64,000 nt of DNA from Zoogloeaceae bacterium G21618-S1. GTDB lineage: Bacteria > Pseudomonadota > Gammaproteobacteria > Burkholderiales > Rhodocyclaceae. Shown piece after piece: positions 49,682 through 57,912 of the stretch. The notes under the pieces are model-generated. The model made no database searches. It had not been told where the DNA came from and was given only the letters and a program-made list of their open reading frames with translations. The translations under genes were made by a program, and so were the position numbers. Position 1 is the first letter of the stretch. Each line of letters begins with the position of its first letter. The stretch covers positions 18,292 to 82,291 of the forward strand of contig JAPWHF010000016.1 in the NCBI GenBank assembly GCA_027214125.1, in the 5' to 3' direction.

Positions 49682-50044
49682 GTGACCTTGTTTCGTCGGA
49701 AATCTGAAACACGCGACCTGTCGAACGACGCCTTTGTCCTGGCGACAGAGAAACAGCAGCGACGCAACTGGACGCCCTTGTTGCTGATTATTCTGATCTG
49801 CAGCGTCGCCTATGCCGGATTGCAACACTTCGAAGCCCAACTCGTTCCCGCTGCTGATCGCGTCGCCGAACTCGAGCGTGAAAACGCAGCGCTTCGCGAT
49901 GCGCTGGAGTTGCAGCGGATGAACCTGAGTGTCGAACAAGCCACGCGAGCCGAACTTGAAAAAGAACTGAGCGCTCGTTCTGCGGAGCTCAATCGTTTGG
50001 GCGATGAGCTGGCACTTTTCAAGAACGCTCAAAAAAAGCCGTAA
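49682..50044 (+). CDS. single-pass coiled-coil membrane protein
   Basis: A 120-residue protein with GTG start at 49682, a membrane segment (WTPLLLIILICSVAYAGLQHF, about 30-50) and a heptad-rich coiled coil (about 58-115, Glu/Leu/Arg-rich). I do not recognise the family with certainty. Its size and topology suggest a periplasmic adaptor linking the M23 peptidase to the bactofilin. It lies 12 bases after the M23 gene and 75 before the bactofilin gene. Confidence 0.75.
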   Translation: MTLFRRKSETRDLSNDAFVLATEKQQRRNWTPLLLIILICSVAYAGLQHFEAQLVPAADRVAELERENAALRDALELQRMNLSVEQATRAELEKELSARSAELNRLGDELALFKNAQKKP

Positions 50045-50119
50045 GCTTTCCATCTGGTTTGAGTGCGTCGTTGTCACGCACCGATATCAACGCGCCCCCG
50101 TATCCGAGGAGAATTGCCC

Positions 50120-50578
50120 ATGTTTGGCAAGAAGAAATCAGACAATTCAAAGTCGATTGAAATCAACAAGTTGTCCAGCCTGATCGCAGACAACGTCGAG
50201 ATTGTCGGCGACGTGATTTTCTCTGAAGGCTTGCGTGTTGATGGCCGTGTCGAAGGCAACGTCATTAACAAGGGAGAGGAGCGCGGACTGTTGGTGCTGA
50301 GCGAGCGCGGCTGCATCGAAGGCAGCGTCCGGACACATGATGCGGTCATTAATGGCACAATCATCGGCGATGTGACGGTCTCGCACTTTCTGGAGCTGCA
50401 GCCCAAGGCGCGCGTAACCGGCAATATCAGCTATAGCCAGTTGCAGATGGATTGTGGCGCTTCGGTGGATGGCAAGCTTGAAAAGCTCGAGTCGCCGGAT
50501 GCCGCCACCAAAGTCGTCAAGCTCGGCAGCACTCCGACGGCTGCGCCTGTTGCTGCGGCGTCTGGAAAAAAAGACTAA
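50120..50578 (+). CDS. bactofilin (polymer-forming cytoskeletal protein)
   Basis: A 152-residue bactofilin: a short basic N-terminal tail (MFGKKKSDNSKS), a beta-helix core (about 25-125) with repeating hydrophobic turns such as VEIVGDVIFSEGLRVDGRVEGNV, AVINGTIIGDVTVS and ARVTGNISYSQL, and an Ala/Pro-rich tail. Such proteins form nucleotide-independent filaments at the membrane and organise peptidoglycan enzymes. Start at 50120 with a strong GAGGAGAAT ribosome-binding site; the longer upstream frame is rejected. Confidence 0.92.
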   Translation: MFGKKKSDNSKSIEINKLSSLIADNVEIVGDVIFSEGLRVDGRVEGNVINKGEERGLLVLSERGCIEGSVRTHDAVINGTIIGDVTVSHFLELQPKARVTGNISYSQLQMDCGASVDGKLEKLESPDAATKVVKLGSTPTAAPVAAASGKKD

Positions 50579-50602
50579 ACAGACCTGTCTTAAAGGATTT
50601 TC

Positions 50603-51055
50603 ATGGATTTCGTGCCTGCCTGGTGGCACTGGCTGGTCGTGGGCATCGTATTGATGCTTGCCGAACTAGCCATTCCCGCTTTTTTTGTGATCTGGTTTGG
50701 TCTTGGTGCGGTGCTCGTCGGCTTGTTTCTGCTCGTCGCACCTGCGTTGTCGCTGACGCTCCAGTTGTTGCTCTGGACAGTGGCCTCGATGGCGCTGACC
50801 CTATTGTGGTTTCGTGTTTTTAGAACCGACCAGCACAAAACCCGGATCGGCCAGGCCGGTGGTACCGTGATTGGGGAGGTGGGACTGCTGACCGCAGCGG
50901 TTGCGCCGTTTCAGCCTGGGCAGGTGCGTTTCCAGAAACCGGTGCTCGGCGCCGAACAATGGGAATGTCGTGCCGAAGAGACCATCGGCGCCGGCGAGCG
51001 CGTACGCGTTTTGTCAGTCGAAGGTAGTTACGTCAATGTCATCAAACATCACTAA
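50603..51055 (+). CDS. NfeD-family membrane protein
   Basis: A 150-residue protein with three membrane segments (about 8-28, 29-50 and 55-72) and a C-terminal OB-fold (about 80-150, ending VRVLSVEGSYVNVIK). NfeD proteins accompany SPFH/stomatin proteins and act in membrane quality control, probably as partners in membrane microdomains. It starts 24 bases after the bactofilin gene and 9 bases before the SPFH gene. Confidence 0.92.
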   Translation: MDFVPAWWHWLVVGIVLMLAELAIPAFFVIWFGLGAVLVGLFLLVAPALSLTLQLLLWTVASMALTLLWFRVFRTDQHKTRIGQAGGTVIGEVGLLTAAVAPFQPGQVRFQKPVLGAEQWECRAEETIGAGERVRVLSVEGSYVNVIKHH

Positions 51056-51064
51056 AGGAATAGC

Positions 51065-51922
51065 ATGCCAGACGTTTTGATCGTCATGATCGCGGTGTTG
51101 ATCTTCGTGGTCATCACCATCGCCAAAGGGGTGCGGATCGTTCCGCAAGGCGAAGAGTGGATCGTCGAGCGCCTTGGCAAGTACCACGGCACCATCATTC
51201 CTGGCCTGAACATCATCATTCCGTATCTGGATAACGTCGCCTACAAACTGGTGACCAAAGATCTGATCCTTGATGTTCAGGAACAAGAAGTCATCACCCG
51301 CGACAACGCGGTGATCCTTACCAATGCGGTGGCCTTCGTGAAGGTTACCGACCCGGTGAAAGCCGTATACGGCGTGACCGACTTTGGTGAAGCCATCCGC
51401 AATCTGATCATGACCACGCTGCGTTCGATCCTTGGCGAAATGGATCTGGACGAGGCGCTGTCGTCGCGTGACAAGATCAAGGCGCGCCTGCGTGAGAGCA
51501 TCGCCGATGAAGCCGTCGATTGGGGTCTGACCGTCAAGTCGGTCGAGATTCAAGACATCAATCCGTCTGCCTCCATGCAAAAAGCCATGGAAATGCAAGC
51601 CGCCGCCGAACGTGAGCGCAAGGCCATGGTGACGCGCTCCGAAGGGGCCAAGCAGTCAGCCGTGCTCGAAGCCGAGGCACGCCTTGAAGCCGCCAAACGC
51701 GATGCCAGCGCACAGGTGATGCTGGCCGAAGCCTCGGCCGAGGCTATCCGCCGTGTGGCGAATGCGGTAGGCGACAATCCGGTGCCCCTGCAGTTTGTGC
51801 TGGGCGAAAAGTACATTGCCGCCATGAGCGACCTGAGTCAGTCCGAGAACACGAAGACGGTGATATTTCCGGCCGATATTCAGGAAGCCGTCAAAGGCCT
51901 GTTCGGAAAAGTCGTTCGCTGA
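51065..51922 (+). CDS. SPFH/Band 7 (stomatin-like, QmcA/slipin) protein
   Basis: A 285-residue membrane-anchored SPFH protein. One N-terminal membrane segment (LIVMIAVLIFVVITIAKG) leads into the Band 7 domain (IVPQGEEWIVERLGKYHGTIIPGLNIIIPYLDNV in parts; LRSILGEMDLDEALSSRD) and a helical region rich in Ala/Glu (about 170-225). It forms large ring or cage assemblies in the inner membrane with NfeD partners. The nfeD-SPFH pairing is the usual one. Confidence 0.93.
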   Translation: MPDVLIVMIAVLIFVVITIAKGVRIVPQGEEWIVERLGKYHGTIIPGLNIIIPYLDNVAYKLVTKDLILDVQEQEVITRDNAVILTNAVAFVKVTDPVKAVYGVTDFGEAIRNLIMTTLRSILGEMDLDEALSSRDKIKARLRESIADEAVDWGLTVKSVEIQDINPSASMQKAMEMQAAAERERKAMVTRSEGAKQSAVLEAEARLEAAKRDASAQVMLAEASAEAIRRVANAVGDNPVPLQFVLGEKYIAAMSDLSQSENTKTVIFPADIQEAVKGLFGKVVR

Positions 51923-51947
51923 CAGCTTCACGGCGCGATCAGACTCG

Positions 51948-51978
51948 ACAAGGCGGCCCGTGGGTCGCCTTGTTTTTT
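51948..51978 (+). terminator. terminator after the SPFH gene
   Basis: Stem ACAAGGCG / CGCCTTGT with a 10-base loop and a run of T (51973-51978). It abuts the stop codon of the convergent glycosyltransferase gene. Confidence 0.8.
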
Positions 51979-53428
51979 AGGGATAGCCGCGGAACCCGGT
52001 CAGCACAAACATGCTGAGACGACGCTCGAAGTTTTTATGGATCGTCACCGAGATCTCCCCAAGCGCAGTAACGCTATCGAAGCGGCCGGCCACGTCGTCT
52101 ATTTGCGCTGTACGCGACAAAAACAGCACCGGACGGTCGCGGTAGCGGTTGAGATCGGTGGTGAGTTGGTAATGGTCGGCCACGCCGCCATCGGGGTTCC
52201 AGCTGGCGTAATGTGGCGGTTCGAGCCGGTAGATGACCTGAGCGAGCAACTCGCGATCTTTGGCGACGACGACTGCGTCCGGATATGCCGCCAGCACCGG
52301 CGCGACTTGATCTGCCAACGCCGACCATCCACGCGCCCGCTTGTAGGGGTCGTTCTTGGCGGTGAGTTCAACACCGACAATTCGGGTGATTTCCGGCCAG
52401 TGATAGACCACCAGACCGAGTGCGAGATTGAGCATCACGGCACTGATTGCAAAGCGCCAACGGCCGGACTCTGCCAGAAAGGCGATCACCAGCACGCAGC
52501 CAGCCACAAAGATGGGGGCCGCCCAGTTGCCATTGGCGCGTCCGGTCAGGGCTTGAAACGAGACGAGCAACAACAAGGGCAGAACGAAGAGCAGCAGTTG
52601 GCGATACCGGTCATCACGCCACAGTCGTCGAGTACGCATAAAAGCCCACAGCAGACCGAGCGTCAGCAGCGGGCCGAAGGACAGCCACTGGGCACCGATG
52701 AACTCGACAAACTCGCCCGGCGCCCAGCCGCGTGAATCCAGCCGGGTGATTTCGGCAGTGTGACGGAAGGTGGGAAAGTCATTGACCACGTTCCACCACA
52801 GGTTCGGCGCGAAGATCAGCAGACCCAACGCAAAGGCCACCCAGGGCTTGATGCTCAACAGCTGGCGGCGTCCACCGGGCTCAGCCAGCAACACGAGCAG
52901 CGCCGATCCCGCGAAGGCGATCATGGTGTACTTGGACATCATGCCCAGCCCGAAGGCCAGACCCACCAACAGCCAGTGTCGCCAGGCATGAGATTCACGC
53001 GCGGCGACAATGCCGTAAATGCCGAGCGCCCAGAACAGCAGCAAGGGGGCGTCGGTGGAGACAAACAGACCCAGCGTCGACACCAGGGGCAGCGTCAGGA
53101 AGGCCAGACCGGACCAAAAGCCGACGCGCGCCGTGAACATGCGTTCGCCCAGCGCATGCAGTACCAGCGCGGTGAGTGGATAGCACAGTAGCCCTGGCAA
53201 CTTGAGTGCCAGCAAGGTATGGCCGAGCAGGGCTTCGGACGCCGCAATCATGCCGGCAATCATCGGTGGCTTGGAGTAGTAGCCCCAATCAAGCGCTTGC
53301 GACCAGCCCCAGTAATAGGCCTCATCTACATACGGATCAATGCCCAGATGCCCGATGATCCAGGCGCGATACCCGGTGAGCACCACCGCCACGAGCAGCA
53401 GCAGGCGGAAGGATTGGGCGTTGTTCAT
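51977..53428 (-). CDS. ArnT/PMT-family (GT39/GT83-type) membrane glycosyltransferase, second copy
   Basis: A 483-residue polytopic membrane protein with about 11 hydrophobic segments. The N-terminal motif PYVDEAYYWGWSQALDWGYYSKPPM (in parts, about 32-56) carries the Asp-Glu pair typical of lipid-phosphate-sugar-dependent transferases, and a periplasmic C-terminal domain ends the protein. It likely transfers a sugar from a polyprenyl phosphate carrier to an envelope acceptor. It is the last gene of the five-gene operon and overlaps the other GT39-type gene by 4 bases, yet the two are clearly different in sequence. Confidence 0.85.
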   Translation of the reverse strand: MNNAQSFRLLLLVAVVLTGYRAWIIGHLGIDPYVDEAYYWGWSQALDWGYYSKPPMIAGMIAASEALLGHTLLALKLPGLLCYPLTALVLHALGERMFTARVGFWSGLAFLTLPLVSTLGLFVSTDAPLLLFWALGIYGIVAARESHAWRHWLLVGLAFGLGMMSKYTMIAFAGSALLVLLAEPGGRRQLLSIKPWVAFALGLLIFAPNLWWNVVNDFPTFRHTAEITRLDSRGWAPGEFVEFIGAQWLSFGPLLTLGLLWAFMRTRRLWRDDRYRQLLLFVLPLLLLVSFQALTGRANGNWAAPIFVAGCVLVIAFLAESGRWRFAISAVMLNLALGLVVYHWPEITRIVGVELTAKNDPYKRARGWSALADQVAPVLAAYPDAVVVAKDRELLAQVIYRLEPPHYASWNPDGGVADHYQLTTDLNRYRDRPVLFLSRTAQIDDVAGRFDSVTALGEISVTIHKNFERRLSMFVLTGFRGYP

Positions 53429-54972
53429 TCGGCGTTTTTGCGCAACAGCACGACACCGCCTTCGGCAAACACGGTATCAAAGCCCGACTCGGGCACGCGG
53501 TCGATGCGCGTAATGACCAGTTCGCCAGCGGCCGGCGCCCGCGATGGCGTCGGCGATTGTGCATAGACGCTGAAGCTCGGCGCGTCGAAACGCATTCGCA
53601 CGGCCGATTCGCCCAGCGAATATGCGTGCAGGCCGGCGTCGCGCACCGGGCCTTGCAGCACTTCGCCAAGATAGGGCACGACGGTACTTGTCAGTACGGC
53701 AATCTGCAACACCGCAGCCACGGCCATCTTCCGCCAGGTGCCGGTCGCTTTGCTGGTGAGCAGCGTCAGCCAAAGCACCAGTGCGCCGAGCGTGACGGCG
53801 TAATAAGGCCATCCGGCCAGATCCATTGCTCGCGAAAGTTGTGCGCGATAAAAAGGATTGCCGGCGTCGGTGCCGGACAGAAAGCCGAGCAGCGATGGTG
53901 CCAACACGAACAGGATGAACAGCGCAGTCGGCGCGATGGCATGCGCCCAGGTGCGGCCACGATCAAAGCGGTGTGCGGCGATCAGCAAGAACAACGGTGT
54001 TGCGCCATACAGCGCGTAATGCGGCAGCTTGGTACCGGACAGGCTGAAAAAAATCACCACGAACGCGGCCCAGATCCACAGGTAACGGCGCACGCCGGTG
54101 GCCATGTCCTTGCGGATCTGGCGGCAGGCGGCAAACAGCGGGCCGGTCCAGGGCAGCAAGAGCAGCGGCACGGCCAGCACGTAGTAGAACATGCTGCCGG
54201 CGTGGCCTTCGAGCGTGCCGGTGAAGCGCTTGACGTTGTGCTTGAAGATGAAGCCGTCGATGAACTTCTGGCCGTGGATGCCTAGTGCAGCGGCATACCA
54301 GGGCACGACCAGTACAATCAGCAAGCCCCAGCCGATCGGGTCGCTGATGGCCTTGAGCCAGGTGCGCCACTGCTGGCGACTGGCGCAGAACAGGAAGGTG
54401 ACCGCAATGGGCACGATGATCGCGATCGGGCCTTTGGTGAGCACGCCCAGGCCGATCCACACATAGGTGCGCAGCAGCGGTGCGCGACGGCCGGATTCGA
54501 GGTGCCGCCAGGCGTCGAACAGCGCCAGCGCCAGCCACAGGTTGAGCAAGGCGTCTGCGGTGGCGGCGCGGCCAATGGCAAACGGCCCGATTGCGGTGCT
54601 GACCACCAGCAAGGCGGCCAGCGCGGTTTGCGCGCCAAAGCGCTCGCGGGCGAACTTCCAGGTCGCGTAGCTCCAGCCGATGGCGGCCAGCGCCGAGGGC
54701 AGGCGGAAGGCCCATTCCGTCGGGCCGAGCACCATGTAGGCCAGCGCTTGCAGCCAGTAGATCAGAATGGGTTTGTCGAAGCGATGCTCGCCATCGAGAT
54801 AGGTCGACAAGAAGTCGCCCCGCTCGAACATCTCGCGCGTGGCTTCGGAGAACGCCCCTTCGTCCACGTCGAACAGCGGGTAGCTGCCGAGAAAGGCCAG
54901 GTAGCTGATCAGCGGCAGGAGAAAGACCAGCCAGCCAATGAGCCGGCGTGGGTGGGCGTTCGCTTCGCTCAT
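53425..54972 (-). CDS. ArnT-like lipid A/glycan membrane glycosyltransferase
   Basis: A 515-residue ArnT-type transferase with the family motif DVDEGAFSEATREMFERGDFLSTYLDGEHRFDKPILIYW (in parts, about 35-73) and about 11-12 membrane segments. A C-terminal periplasmic part ends GVVLLRKNAE. ArnT moves an aminosugar from undecaprenyl phosphate to lipid A, giving polymyxin resistance; here the actual sugar is unknown because no aminoarabinose synthesis genes are present. It overlaps its neighbours by 4 bases at both ends. Confidence 0.88.
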   Translation of the reverse strand: MSEANAHPRRLIGWLVFLLPLISYLAFLGSYPLFDVDEGAFSEATREMFERGDFLSTYLDGEHRFDKPILIYWLQALAYMVLGPTEWAFRLPSALAAIGWSYATWKFARERFGAQTALAALLVVSTAIGPFAIGRAATADALLNLWLALALFDAWRHLESGRRAPLLRTYVWIGLGVLTKGPIAIIVPIAVTFLFCASRQQWRTWLKAISDPIGWGLLIVLVVPWYAAALGIHGQKFIDGFIFKHNVKRFTGTLEGHAGSMFYYVLAVPLLLLPWTGPLFAACRQIRKDMATGVRRYLWIWAAFVVIFFSLSGTKLPHYALYGATPLFLLIAAHRFDRGRTWAHAIAPTALFILFVLAPSLLGFLSGTDAGNPFYRAQLSRAMDLAGWPYYAVTLGALVLWLTLLTSKATGTWRKMAVAAVLQIAVLTSTVVPYLGEVLQGPVRDAGLHAYSLGESAVRMRFDAPSFSVYAQSPTPSRAPAAGELVITRIDRVPESGFDTVFAEGGVVLLRKNAE

Positions 54973-56021
54973 TCGTGGTGCTCGGGGGATTGCGCCCAGC
55001 CGGCGGCGTCCGACAACTCTTTGGTCGGGCGCGCGAGATAGGGCTTGGTGATGCCCGACTCGAAGTACACCCGCGCCAGCAACTCGGCCAGCACACCCGA
55101 GGTCACCATCTGGATGCCGGCGATGACCAGGAAGAAACCACCAAACAGCAGCGGCCGGGTACCGATCGACTCACCGAAGAAAACTTTCAGCGCCATCAGG
55201 TAGGTCAGGATCAGGCCGCCCAGACCGCCGAGTGCGATACCGATGCCACCAAAGAAATGGCCCGGGCGCGTCCGGTAACGCATGAAGAAGTACACAAACA
55301 CCAGATCGAGGACGACGCGGAAGGTGCGCGAAATGCCGTATTTGGATTGCCCGAAGACCCGCGCGTGGTGCGCCACCACTTCCTGCGCGATGCGCTTCGG
55401 CGTGGTGACGGTGGCCAGCCAGGCCGGGATGAAGCGGTGCATCTCGCCATACAGGCGTACGTTCTTGATCGCGCTGGCGCGGAAGACTTTCAGGCTGCAG
55501 CCGTAGTCCTTGAGCTGCACGCCGGTCAGGCGGGCGATCAGGCGGTTGGCGATGCGCGACGGAATCTTGCGCAGCCACAGGCCGTCTTGCCGGTCCTTGC
55601 GCCAGCCGGCAACCAGGTCGAGGTCTTCGGTCAGCAGGCGGCCCGCCATGCGCGGGATGTCGATCGGATCGTTCTGCAAATCGCCGTCCATGGTGGCGAT
55701 GACGGTGCCACGGGCCGCGTCGAGGCCGGCCTGCATGGCAGCGGTCTGCTTGAAGTTGCGCACCAGCACAACCACGCGCACATGCGATCCGTACTTTTTC
55801 GCGCAGCGCTCAAGCTCATTCGGCGTGCCGTCCGAGCTGCCGTCGTCGACCAGCACCACTTCCCACGGCCAGGGGTAGGGGCCCAGCGCGAGGTGGATGC
55901 GTTCGAGCAGCGGCTCGACGTTTTCTGCCTCGTTGTACATGGGCACCACCACCGACAGACGATGCTTGGGCAGGTTGTCGGGGATGCGCGGTTCAGCGTG
56001 CGGCAGCGGAGAAGTGTTCAT
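54969..56021 (-). CDS. polyprenyl-phosphate glycosyltransferase (GT2, ArnC/DPM-like)
   Basis: A 350-residue family 2 transferase that probably loads a sugar onto undecaprenyl phosphate. GT-A motifs are visible: VVVPMYNEAENVEPLLERI (about 25-43), VLVDDGSSDGT and ATMDGDLQNDP (the DxD-like metal site). Two C-terminal membrane segments follow (about 230-300). This is the ArnC/dolichol-phosphate-mannose synthase type. It is placed before the ArnT-like gene and after the flippase-like gene, with 4-base overlaps, so it should supply the donor for the GT39-type enzymes. Confidence 0.9.
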   Translation of the reverse strand: MNTSPLPHAEPRIPDNLPKHRLSVVVPMYNEAENVEPLLERIHLALGPYPWPWEVVLVDDGSSDGTPNELERCAKKYGSHVRVVVLVRNFKQTAAMQAGLDAARGTVIATMDGDLQNDPIDIPRMAGRLLTEDLDLVAGWRKDRQDGLWLRKIPSRIANRLIARLTGVQLKDYGCSLKVFRASAIKNVRLYGEMHRFIPAWLATVTTPKRIAQEVVAHHARVFGQSKYGISRTFRVVLDLVFVYFFMRYRTRPGHFFGGIGIALGGLGGLILTYLMALKVFFGESIGTRPLLFGGFFLVIAGIQMVTSGVLAELLARVYFESGITKPYLARPTKELSDAAGWAQSPEHHE

Positions 56022-56929
56022 TGACGGTCAATGCCTTGTTTGGGTGCAGATTGCATGCTCAGGCCGGCCAGCCAGGCGAGGGCGCCGGCGATACTCGAAC
56101 ACGCGATAACAAAGAGATGCAGGGCAAGCGCCACTTGCAGCCCGGTTTCAAAATCAATGCCATTGGGCAACAGCGCTGCCGCTGCCCCGGCTTCATAGGT
56201 GCCAAAGCCGGCCACGCCTTGCACCGGCAGGATCGCGGCCAGTTCGGCGCCCAGCGCACCGGCCGCGCCGATCAGGGTGGACGCGCCAAGCAACACCGAC
56301 AGCAACCATGCCTGGGCCGCCAGTTTGACCGACCAGTTGGCGATCGTCCATAGCCAGCCGAAACGCGCATGGCGCGTGGATTCGGCAAAGGCGTTGCGCA
56401 GCTTGCCAAAGCGCGCCTGCCACGGGCCGCCTTCGTGCCAGGCATGCGTGCGCCGTGCCCAGCGCGGCAGCGCAAATGCCATCAAGATGAGCGCCAGGAT
56501 GCCGCCAACGCGCAGCCAACCTGGTAAGCCCGGCCACACGACCAGGGCCAGCGCCATAACCACAAATGCATCCTGCAGGCGGAACCACACCAGCGACGCG
56601 ACGGCGCGGCCGAGGGGGGTGCCAAAGTTGCGACCCAACAGAATCGGGAAGGCAGCTTCCCCACCGCGAAACGGAACGATATTCACCATCGCATTATGGA
56701 TAAGTACGATGCGCAGACAGGTGCCGAAGCGACCGGCCGCATCGTGACGGAATTCATCCCACACCCGCAGGGCGCGCAGCGCGTAGCTCAGGGCAAAGCC
56801 GGCGGCGGCGATGACCAGCGCGCTGATCGGGGTATTCTGGATCAGCCCGCCGAGGGCCGACCATTGGCCTTTGGCGATAAACCACGCCACCAGCGCCAGT
56901 GTGAGAGCGATCGCCAGGGCGCGCTTCAT
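56018..56929 (-). CDS. flippase-like membrane protein (lysylphosphatidylglycerol synthase TM-type)
   Basis: A 303-residue polytopic protein with about eight membrane segments (for example ALVIAAAGFALSYALRALRVW and ALVVWPGLPGWLRVGGILAL). It belongs to the UPF0104/LPG-synthase transmembrane superfamily, members of which flip lipid-linked sugars. The motif FRGGEAAFPILLGRNFG (about 78-94) and GVAGFGTYEAGAAAAL (about 232-247) are typical. The context between PAP2 and GT2 genes supports a role in moving or accommodating a polyprenyl-linked sugar, but this is inferred. Confidence 0.82.
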   Translation of the reverse strand: MKRALAIALTLALVAWFIAKGQWSALGGLIQNTPISALVIAAAGFALSYALRALRVWDEFRHDAAGRFGTCLRIVLIHNAMVNIVPFRGGEAAFPILLGRNFGTPLGRAVASLVWFRLQDAFVVMALALVVWPGLPGWLRVGGILALILMAFALPRWARRTHAWHEGGPWQARFGKLRNAFAESTRHARFGWLWTIANWSVKLAAQAWLLSVLLGASTLIGAAGALGAELAAILPVQGVAGFGTYEAGAAAALLPNGIDFETGLQVALALHLFVIACSSIAGALAWLAGLSMQSAPKQGIDRQ

Positions 56930-57714
56930 GCGGGGCTCGCCATCGTGCGTTTAAGCGCCACGCCCGCGGCGACCAGTCCGGCCAGGCCGAGTGCAGTCGA
57001 CCACGTCTGCGCCTGCGGATAGCCGGTGACAACAATCACGCGCGCCAGACACACCACGATGCCCACGACGCTCAAGGCGATCATCGCCCGGCGTGACTGC
57101 CACAGCGGCCAGCGTTGCGACAACACTACGCCGATCACCGCACATAGCCAGCCCGCCGCCGCGCCCGCCAGCACATCGCCCGGCCAGTGTGCGCCAACGG
57201 CAAGGCGTGACAGAGCGACCAAGACCCCGGCCAGCAAGAGCAGCAGAGCGGGCAGGGCGCGCCGACACGCTGGCGTGCTCAACAAGAGCGCGGCAATCAA
57301 GGTAAAGGCAGTGGCCGTGTGGCCGGACGGAAAGCTGTAGCCCGAGAGCGTGACGCCGATCTGGTGCAGCGCGTCGGCTGGCAAAACGTCATGCGGGCGG
57401 GGGGCATCAATCAGCGCCTTGAGGCCGCGGATCATCACGATGCCCACCGGCCAGGCCATTACTGCAACCACCACCGCGCGCGGTGCGCGGCTTAAACACA
57501 GCGCCAGCAAGGAACCCACCGAGAGCACACTCGCGGTATCGGTGATCGTCGCCCACAGGCCGTCGGGCAGGGCGCTCGTCCAGTGGTTGATGGCGAGAAA
57601 CGCCGCGGTGTTCGCGTCGCTGACCATCACCCCGGCGGCAGACAGCGCAAACACCAGCGGCGGAGCGATGCACCAGCCGGGCGAGAGCGGCGCGGGCGCC
57701 AGAGGAGAGGTCAT
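56926..57714 (-). CDS. PAP2-family membrane phosphatase
   Basis: A 262-residue membrane phosphatase with all three PAP2 motifs: KALIDAPRP (about 107-115), PSGH (about 134-137) and SRLAVGAHWPGD (about 173-184), so it should be active. It has about six membrane segments. In this operon it could recycle undecaprenyl pyrophosphate to the monophosphate or remove a lipid A phosphate. First gene of the five-gene operon; all four junctions are 4-base ATGA overlaps. Confidence 0.9.
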   Translation of the reverse strand: MTSPLAPAPLSPGWCIAPPLVFALSAAGVMVSDANTAAFLAINHWTSALPDGLWATITDTASVLSVGSLLALCLSRAPRAVVVAVMAWPVGIVMIRGLKALIDAPRPHDVLPADALHQIGVTLSGYSFPSGHTATAFTLIAALLLSTPACRRALPALLLLLAGVLVALSRLAVGAHWPGDVLAGAAAGWLCAVIGVVLSQRWPLWQSRRAMIALSVVGIVVCLARVIVVTGYPQAQTWSTALGLAGLVAAGVALKRTMASPA

Positions 57715-57832
57715 GGAGTAGGGCGGTCGGGCTAAAAGGCGAATTCTAGCCTAAGCGGCCCAACGCGAGCCCGCCGGGTGCCTGTCGTCGTGCGGCAGCG
57801 CATCGTCGTCCGTTGGCAGCGTGTGGCTCAGG

Positions 57833-57838
57833 TATAAT
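57833..57838 (+). promoter_or_regulatory. -10 element upstream of purL
   Basis: Perfect TATAAT, 75 bases before the purL ATG. A TTGGCA at 57813-57818 is only 14 bases away, so the -35 is uncertain. Confidence 0.45.
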
Positions 57839-57912
57839 TCTGCCTTCGTTTTTTCGCCGGCCGCCGCTCGTGGGCGCGACGCAACTCACCTCTGCCTGTC
57901 CCCGCCGATCAC

